From Seriola aureovittata (Eukaryota > Chordata > Actinopteri > Carangiformes > Carangidae): a stretch of 64,000 bases of DNA. A model generated the notes under the pieces. That model had not been told where the DNA came from, did no database searches, and saw only the letters and a list, made by a program, of their open reading frames with translations. The translations under genes and the position numbers were made by a program. Shown piece by piece: positions 61,253-64,000 of the stretch (its first letter is position 1; every line of letters starts with the position of its first letter). The stretch lies in NCBI RefSeq assembly GCF_021018895.1, contig NC_079376.1, positions 17,726,001 through 17,790,000 of the forward strand. Direction: 5' to 3'.

Positions 61253-63970
61253 TGAGTGCGTGCGTGTTCTGCTCACACCACCCATCACTGCATCTGTCCT
61301 ACAGTGGTTTTTGCTACAGCACATCCTTCTTCGGACCACAAAACACGAACAATGCTGGCTGGTCTAAACCCATCATGAGCGTCTGCCAGTTGCACAGAAT
61401 TTAAATATGTCTCCAAACTAAAAATGGCAATGGCCTTCTGTTATCCCAAAAAAGAAAAACAAACACTTGGCAATCCTAATTAAAGACTCTGTTATCTATT
61501 TTCTAAAGCCCTAAAATAGTTTCATAGCTAAAAGTTCACTGCTCCTCTTAGTAAAATGTATATTTGCTTACGAACCCCCCTGACATGACGAAATCATCAG
61601 ATTAACCGACTGTTTTGAAAAGATTTTCCTGATATTACCTACTTCTCATTAAATTCAAGGTCCCGAGGACAAACTCTCTAGCAGTTGGCACATGAAAAGA
61701 CTTATCCCTGATTGTAGCCTGGGAGGCAGGCCAATGTGACAGCACGAAACAAAAAGAAAACTTCTGGACTCCCTGTGGAGCTGAACTTCTCCCTTTTTTA
61801 AGCTCGCAATCATAGTCGACCAAATGCCTGACTGCTAGAGCGGAGTTACTGACATATCTCCTCTTCTAAATTTGATTCTCGTGTCTTAAACGTTTGCATC
61901 AGGCTGAATGAATCCAGATGACAGACAGTTTCCTTCTAGGAATGCCACCGTGAAATCGTTTTTGTAATTTGTGTCAGACAAGTGTTAATTCCTGACTGTG
62001 GGCATTTGCCTCTCTGCCTCCTTATCAGCCTGCCTGGAATCATGTGCCCTCTAGAGACGGAGAAGAAAACTGCAGGAACTTTGATCACACCACTTACTAT
62101 AATGAGGCCTTCAAGTCATTAATCCATTTGTGTTCAATTATGGCTGCAGAGGAGCAAAACACTAATGAATTACTATCATTAAGATGATGCTTTCTCCAGA
62201 ACTGACTCTTTCTTTTGACTGCTTTTTTGATGGAAAGCAATGAGTAAAAAAGACATCAAATGTTCTTGAAGGAAAATACTGTTAGCAGCGTTTTGGTCAA
62301 TTTTGGCATAATTTCATTTGAAAAATGAATCGACTAACAGGTTATTCAGTGGGGTAAAGGGCAGGTCATGAATCAGCAACATGCTGTGTCCAAATCTGCA
62401 AGTCATGTCCTTCTTCTTAACTCGATTGACACCACCCCGTCTTCCTCTGACTCTCTAATAAAAACCAAAAATATAACCTTGGAAAAATCTGAATTGTCAT
62501 AATATTGAAAACTGCCACCGTCTGCTCTTTTTAGAACTTGTACACTTCAATGCTGACCATTCCTGAACAATTTGTGAATCTACTTTTTAGTCATGACCTG
62601 TTGAAAGAGGTGGTGTACTGTACTGTACTGTACTTCTCTGACAAACCAAGACTAATTCAAATCAATAACAATGGTTTAAAATATAAGTTCTGATCCGACT
62701 GCATCCTCAACTGTACTACGAAAAAACATCAAATTGTTACATAGAGAACTGCATCAAATCCTAAACCTATATATATCTATAATTTATACACCACAGATCA
62801 GATCAGATCTGGTTGAATTTCCCCTACCTTCAGCGCGAGACCCAAACAAAAACAGATGGGTATCAGCTGTGCCTGTCCAACGACATGGACGACCTCACTG
62901 TTCAGTTCTGACACCTCGCATCCGCAGTGAGACCGAACCAAGCCGACAGAGCACTATATATTCATTGTGATAATGAGCTCTCTGCGGTCAAAGGCCCCTC
63001 CTGGTCTTTCTCTCTCTCCCCGAGGAAGCACAGAGCTATGAAACTTCATCTGAAACTTTTTCTACCGCTTTTAACTTTTGACATCCGCCGCATTATCTCA
63101 TGCCTCTCTTTTGAGGAAGCAGAGAACTTAACTGGAAAGGAAGTGTGGTGGTTTTCTTGAGGCCGAGGTGAGAGAGAACAACCTACTCTCTCAGCTATTA
63201 CTACTAATGTGAGCAACTAAACAAATTCTAGGTTTCATAAATAGCTCCTCACAAATTATTGCTAAAAAGAACATCACTGAGATGTGTGTTTTTTTGTTTT
63301 TTTTGTGACTTAGATGAAAGAACTACTACAGTATGCACCAAAATAAAGCACAACAAAACAGATCAGAAAAACTGGATGGGTAAACTGGGATTAAACTTTG
63401 AGCAGGCTGTTTACAGGTTTAACGACACAGCTCGCTTACAGAGGAAAGAAAACATTAAACTGGTGCAGAGTCAACAGAGACCGAGCTCCTCCTGAAGGGT
63501 GTGCCAAGTTGCTACATTTTGCGGTAGAAGAAATGTATCTCTCTTCATGCTTCTCCTTCTCTCTTTTTCTGTCACACACCAAAGAGGCGAACTAACTGAA
63601 ACTAAAGGGTATTAATATCAACTTTAAATTTTGCTGCATTTCCATTAAATACAAATCTTTTAAGTACAAAAACAGTCCCACTAATGCTGGTTTGAGAATT
63701 TGTGCGTTTTCATCCAGGTGTGTGGTTTTGTATCATTTTCAATTTAAGCACCTGAGGAGGACTTGGTTCGGTGGTGCTTGCTGCGAACCTCCTGGTTCAG
63801 CTTGGAAGGAAGGGCCGGACGGTTGGGGGCCATGTTTGGTGGCAGGGGACCGTCCCGCCTCAGGCTCAGGTGCAGGCATTGTTCGGCGAACAACGTCTGG
63901 ATCAGCGTCAGGTCCAGACCGGACACACACCGACTGTTCAGCACCAGGATCTCGTCACCTGGGCGCAAAC
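38428..63970 (-). CDS. tiam2: Tiam2 Rac guanine nucleotide exchange factor, C-terminal 791 residues over 14 exons
   Basis: Tiam2 (STEF) is a DH-PH exchange factor that loads GTP onto Rac1, linking membrane and polarity signals to actin. Fourteen exons join in frame, every one bounded by AG and GT: 63,752-63,970; 61,029-61,123; 49,047-49,280; 47,663-47,731; 46,491-46,616; 45,815-45,923; 43,334-43,513; 42,931-43,049; 42,253-42,361; 41,754-41,812; 41,535-41,637; 41,187-41,280; 39,454-39,608; 38,428-39,131. Counting from the first codon here, residues 1-45 are the end of a PDZ domain ([11 protein letters not shown]), about 165-363 the DH domain ([49 protein letters not shown]), about 385-530 the C-terminal PH domain, and the rest a disordered tail with [12 protein letters not shown] and [13 protein letters not shown]. 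The PH block [13 protein letters not shown] and the C-terminal end fit TIAM2 better than TIAM1. The N-terminal half lies beyond 64,000. Teleosts may have two paralogues; I cannot tell which this is. Confidence 0.93.
39454..39608 (-). CDS. tiam2: tiam2 exon, end of PH domain
   Basis: 155 bp, acceptor CCACAG, donor TAG/GTGGGT. Encodes [19 protein letters not shown], the C-terminal helix of the PH domain, then a linker. Enters with one base completing a serine codon and leaves in phase 1. Confidence 0.9.
39609..41186 (-). other. tiam2: tiam2 intron with dispersed repeat
   Basis: 1.58 kb. The segment about 40,053-40,415 is a copy of a dispersed repeat also seen at 48,442-48,950. Nothing else recognised. 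Confidence 0.8.
40053..40415. repeat. dispersed teleost repeat (copy 1 of 2)
   Basis: Opens with AGTTCAACATTTTGGGAAAT and ACTTGTTTCCTTGTACAAAG-like text, then AGCTAGATGA, and later a 'TTAGCTTATCTTAGCATAAA' stretch and GCTAAGCTAAGCTAAC. I recognise this pattern from many fish genomes. The copy at 48,442-48,950 shares the AGCTAGATGA...GTCTGT core and the TCATTTGTTTAATCTACAT segment. Non-coding, family name not asserted. Confidence 0.7.
41187..41280 (-). CDS. tiam2: tiam2 exon, PH domain strands
   Basis: 94 bp, acceptor CCCAG, encodes the [20 protein letters not shown] stretch of the PH domain. The donor is AG/GTCAGA, weaker than the others in this gene; two bases carry over to the next exon. 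Confidence 0.87.
41535..41637 (-). CDS. tiam2: tiam2 exon, PH domain core
   Basis: 103 bp between a GACCAG acceptor and a CAG/GTAAGA donor. Encodes [17 protein letters not shown], the best single match to TIAM2 rather than TIAM1 in the window. Confidence 0.9.
41754..41812 (-). CDS. tiam2: tiam2 exon, PH domain strand
   Basis: 59 bp, encodes [20 protein letters not shown], where the lysine-rich end fits the beta-hairpin of the PH domain. Donor ATG/GTAAGT. Confidence 0.9.
42253..42361 (-). CDS. tiam2: tiam2 exon, start of PH domain
   Basis: 109 bp, acceptor TCTCTCAG, encodes [19 protein letters not shown] and the [12 protein letters not shown] stretch. Matches the first strands of the C-terminal PH domain of Tiam proteins. 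Confidence 0.92.
42931..43049 (-). CDS. tiam2: tiam2 exon, last DH helix
   Basis: 119 bp, acceptor CCCTGCAG, encodes [20 protein letters not shown] and DQLVAEQTG. The HINEMQ asparagine lies in the DH surface that contacts Rac in Tiam1. Donor GAG/GTAGAT. Confidence 0.93.
43334..43513 (-). CDS. tiam2: tiam2 exon, DH conserved region 3
   Basis: 180 bp, acceptor TTTCAG, donor CTG/GTAGGG. Encodes [20 protein letters not shown] and the following [12 protein letters not shown], the most conserved part of the DH fold. Confidence 0.94.
43514..45814 (-). other. tiam2: tiam2 intron
   Basis: 2.3 kb between DH exons. Contains an AT dinucleotide run at about 43,876-43,901. No exon or named element recognised. 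Confidence 0.8.
45815..45923 (-). CDS. tiam2: tiam2 exon, DH domain
   Basis: 109 bp, encodes [20 protein letters not shown] and [16 protein letters not shown], near identical to the Tiam DH block. Acceptor TTTTCAG; donor G/GTACAA. Confidence 0.94.
46402..46477. repeat. (TG)n / (CA)n microsatellite next to a tiam2 5' splice site
   Basis: About 75 bp, interrupted. Reads (AC)n in the tiam2 transcript and begins about 13 nt inside the intron after the exon ending at 46,491. Confidence 0.95.
46491..46616 (-). CDS. tiam2: tiam2 exon, DH domain
   Basis: 126 bp, phase 0 at both ends. Encodes [20 protein letters not shown] and [20 protein letters not shown]. Acceptor CCTCAG, donor AAG/GTGAGA followed closely by AC repeats. 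Confidence 0.93.
47663..47731 (-). CDS. tiam2: tiam2 exon, DH domain
   Basis: 69 bp, phase 0 at both ends, encodes [20 protein letters not shown] and LDE. Acceptor GTGTAG, donor GAG/GTAGGT. Confidence 0.92.
48442..48950. repeat. dispersed teleost repeat with hairpin insert (copy 2 of 2)
   Basis: Shares the ACTTGTTCGCTTTCTTGCTT / AGCTAGATGAGAAC opening and the CTCATTTGTTTAATCTACAT segment with 40,053-40,415. Between these ends, 48,662-48,797 is strongly self-complementary: GGGTTATGTGCC pairs with GGCACATAACCC, and TTTCTTGGC pairs with GCCAAGAAA. The hairpin could be part of the element or a later insertion. Confidence 0.7.
49047..49280 (-). CDS. tiam2: tiam2 exon, PDZ-DH linker and start of DH
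   Basis: 234 bp, phase 0 at both ends. Starts [15 protein letters not shown], in the place of the VEQLAAFCRSLHE stretch of TIAM1, crosses a variable linker and ends with [20 protein letters not shown] conserved region 1. Because it is entered in phase 0, the tiam2 exon at 61,029-61,123 and both candidate first exons could splice to it in frame. Confidence 0.93.
49281..53215 (-). other. tiam2: tiam2 intron segment
   Basis: 3.9 kb with no recognised exon. A dispersed repeat fragment rich in GCTAACATGCTAAC-like words lies at about 51,345-51,540. Confidence 0.7.
51345..51540. repeat. dispersed teleost repeat fragment (GCTAACATG type)
   Basis: Carries CTAATGTCAGCATGCTGACA, GTTAACATGCTAACATAAGC and TAAGGCTGATGGC. 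The same kind of text, in a longer copy, occurs at 56,166-56,520. Known to me as a common non-coding fish repeat; family not asserted. Confidence 0.65.
53216..53326 (-). CDS. tiam2: candidate alternative first exon of tiam2 (short isoform A)
   Basis: An ATG at 53,324-53,326, four codons after an in-frame TGA, opens 37 codons that end exactly at ATG/GTGAGC, a good donor, in phase 0. That phase fits the DH exon at 49,047-49,280, so a transcript starting here would encode 37 new residues plus the DH-PH part, about 723 residues, without PDZ, RBD or N-terminal PH. The new residues are strongly basic ([19 protein letters not shown]) and then hydrophobic ([10 protein letters not shown]), which could bind membrane. 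No acceptor is needed or seen. Human TIAM2 is known to make long and short products; that this exon does the same job is inference. Confidence 0.5.
55210..55262. repeat. GA-rich simple repeat
   Basis: Imperfect GAGA tract inside the tiam2 intron, reading as CT-rich in the transcript. Confidence 0.85.
56166..56520. repeat. dispersed teleost repeat (GCTAACATG type, longer copy)
   Basis: Includes AATGCTAACATGTTGATGTT, TTAGCAGGGAATATTCACCA, GGAAATGTCATTAGTCTTGC and CAAATTTCATTGCAATCCAT in the order I know from many fish genomes. Non-coding. The fragment at 51,345-51,540 is related. Confidence 0.7.
56787..57119 (-). CDS. candidate alternative first exon of tiam2 or unrecognised coding exon (isoform B)
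   Basis: An ATG at 57,119 opens 111 codons that stop at CCG/GTAACT, a plausible donor in phase 0 and so compatible with the DH exon at 49,280; joined, about 797 residues. The peptide starts [20 protein letters not shown], then a Cys/Trp/Phe-rich stretch ([31 protein letters not shown]) and a leucine-rich helix-like part ([18 protein letters not shown]). I do not recognise a family. No convincing polypyrimidine-AG acceptor precedes it, and the only nearby AG (CTAG just before the ATG) would give the wrong phase for an internal exon. Caution: other frames of this GC-richer stretch are also open, so chance cannot be excluded. Confidence 0.4.
57323..57363. repeat. (CA)n microsatellite
   Basis: About 20 CA units, some 200 bp upstream (in the transcript sense) of the ATG of the candidate exon at 56,787-57,119. 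Confidence 0.95.
58100..58640. repeat. dispersed teleost non-autonomous repeat, two fragments
   Basis: 58,100-58,350 has ACCAACAGTCCAAAATCCAA followed by AAAGCTGAAATCAGTAAAAT and a TTAATTAATTTTAA end. 58,383-58,640 starts AGAGCTGAAAC and has CAAAATGTCAAAAAATAAAT and AACCCAAAGGTATTCAGTTT. Both match parts of the same fish repeat family as 5,331-5,815, from memory. Confidence 0.6.
59222..59287. repeat. (CAAA)n(CA)n microsatellite
   Basis: CAAA units pass into CA units with two interruptions, within a tiam2 intron. Confidence 0.95.
59818..59838. repeat. (CAG)7 trinucleotide repeat in a tiam2 intron
   Basis: Seven CAG units on the + strand (CTG in the tiam2 transcript), not in an open exon. Confidence 0.95.
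60977..61013. repeat. (CA)n / (GU in tiam2 RNA) just inside a tiam2 5' splice site
   Basis: About 18 units. In the tiam2 transcript it reads (UG)n and starts about 15 nt after the exon ending at 61,029. Confidence 0.95.
61029..61123 (-). CDS. tiam2: tiam2 short linker exon between PDZ and DH
   Basis: 95 bp with a strong acceptor (CCTCTCTTTCCAG) and donor AAG/GTAGGA. Enters in phase 1 and leaves in phase 0, exactly the adaptor needed between the PDZ exon (leaving in phase 1) and the DH exon (entered in phase 0). It encodes [20 protein letters not shown] and 12 more residues, a linker without a recognised domain. Long AC and GU repeats flank it. Confidence 0.8.
61124..63751 (-). other. tiam2: tiam2 intron
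   Basis: 2.6 kb between the PDZ exon and the linker exon. No exon recognised. A pentanucleotide GTACT/TGTAC run of a few units sits near 62,615. Confidence 0.75.
61175..61267. repeat. (TG)n(TGCG)n microsatellite upstream of a tiam2 exon
   Basis: About 93 bp. In the tiam2 transcript it reads (CGCA)n(CA)n and ends about 50 nt before the exon at 61,123. Confidence 0.95.
63752..63970 (-). CDS. tiam2: tiam2 exon, end of PDZ domain
   Basis: 219 bp, acceptor TTTTTACCAG, donor CAG/GTGCTT. Encodes [20 protein letters not shown] and [19 protein letters not shown], the second half of a PDZ domain with the LRPGDEIL signature, then a basic linker. The first half of the PDZ domain must come from an exon beyond 64,000. 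Confidence 0.9.
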
Positions 63971-64000
63971 CTGGTAAAAACAAGCACACACATTTCAGTT

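Overview
This is vertebrate nuclear DNA, most likely from a ray-finned (teleost) fish. It has spliced genes with GT-AG introns, very long CA/TG and TA microsatellites, and several dispersed repeats of a type I know from percomorph fish genomes. Three protein-coding genes can be supported. Their order and orientation match the human 6q25 block TIAM2 - TFB1M/CLDN20.

Left part (1-20,700): the last two coding exons of tfb1m (mitochondrial 12S rRNA adenine dimethyltransferase) lie on the + strand at 18,386-18,513 and 19,568-19,847. No upstream tfb1m exon was found by eye, so most of 1-18,385 is probably intron of this gene. The intronless claudin gene cldn20 (9,684-10,412) sits inside that stretch on the opposite strand.

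Middle (20,700-36,870): intergenic DNA between two genes that point at each other tail to tail. It is dominated by an AT-rich satellite-like array of about 12.8 kb (22,060-34,870). The array is built from monomers of about 36 bp, organised into 168-bp and 133-bp higher-order units, with kilobase-scale internal duplications. Its edges are degenerate and its centre is homogeneous.

Right part (36,870-64,000): the 3' half of tiam2 (Rac guanine nucleotide exchange factor) on the - strand. Fourteen exons from 63,970 down to 38,428 could be joined with consistent splice phases. They encode the end of the PDZ domain, the DH domain, the C-terminal PH domain and the conserved C-terminal tail: 791 codons before the stop. 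The exons for the N-terminal PH, CC-Ex and RBD regions would lie beyond 64,000. Two candidate alternative first exons (53,216-53,326 and 56,787-57,119) end in the right phase to splice onto the first DH exon and could give short Tiam2 isoforms.

Points worth a second look: the satellite array; a tfb1m 3' splice site preceded directly by (TG)17; a tiam2 exon flanked by complementary AC and GU repeats; the two candidate short-isoform first exons; and a glutamine-rich insertion in the claudin tail. No prokaryotic-type system, CRISPR array, tRNA or rRNA gene was seen.
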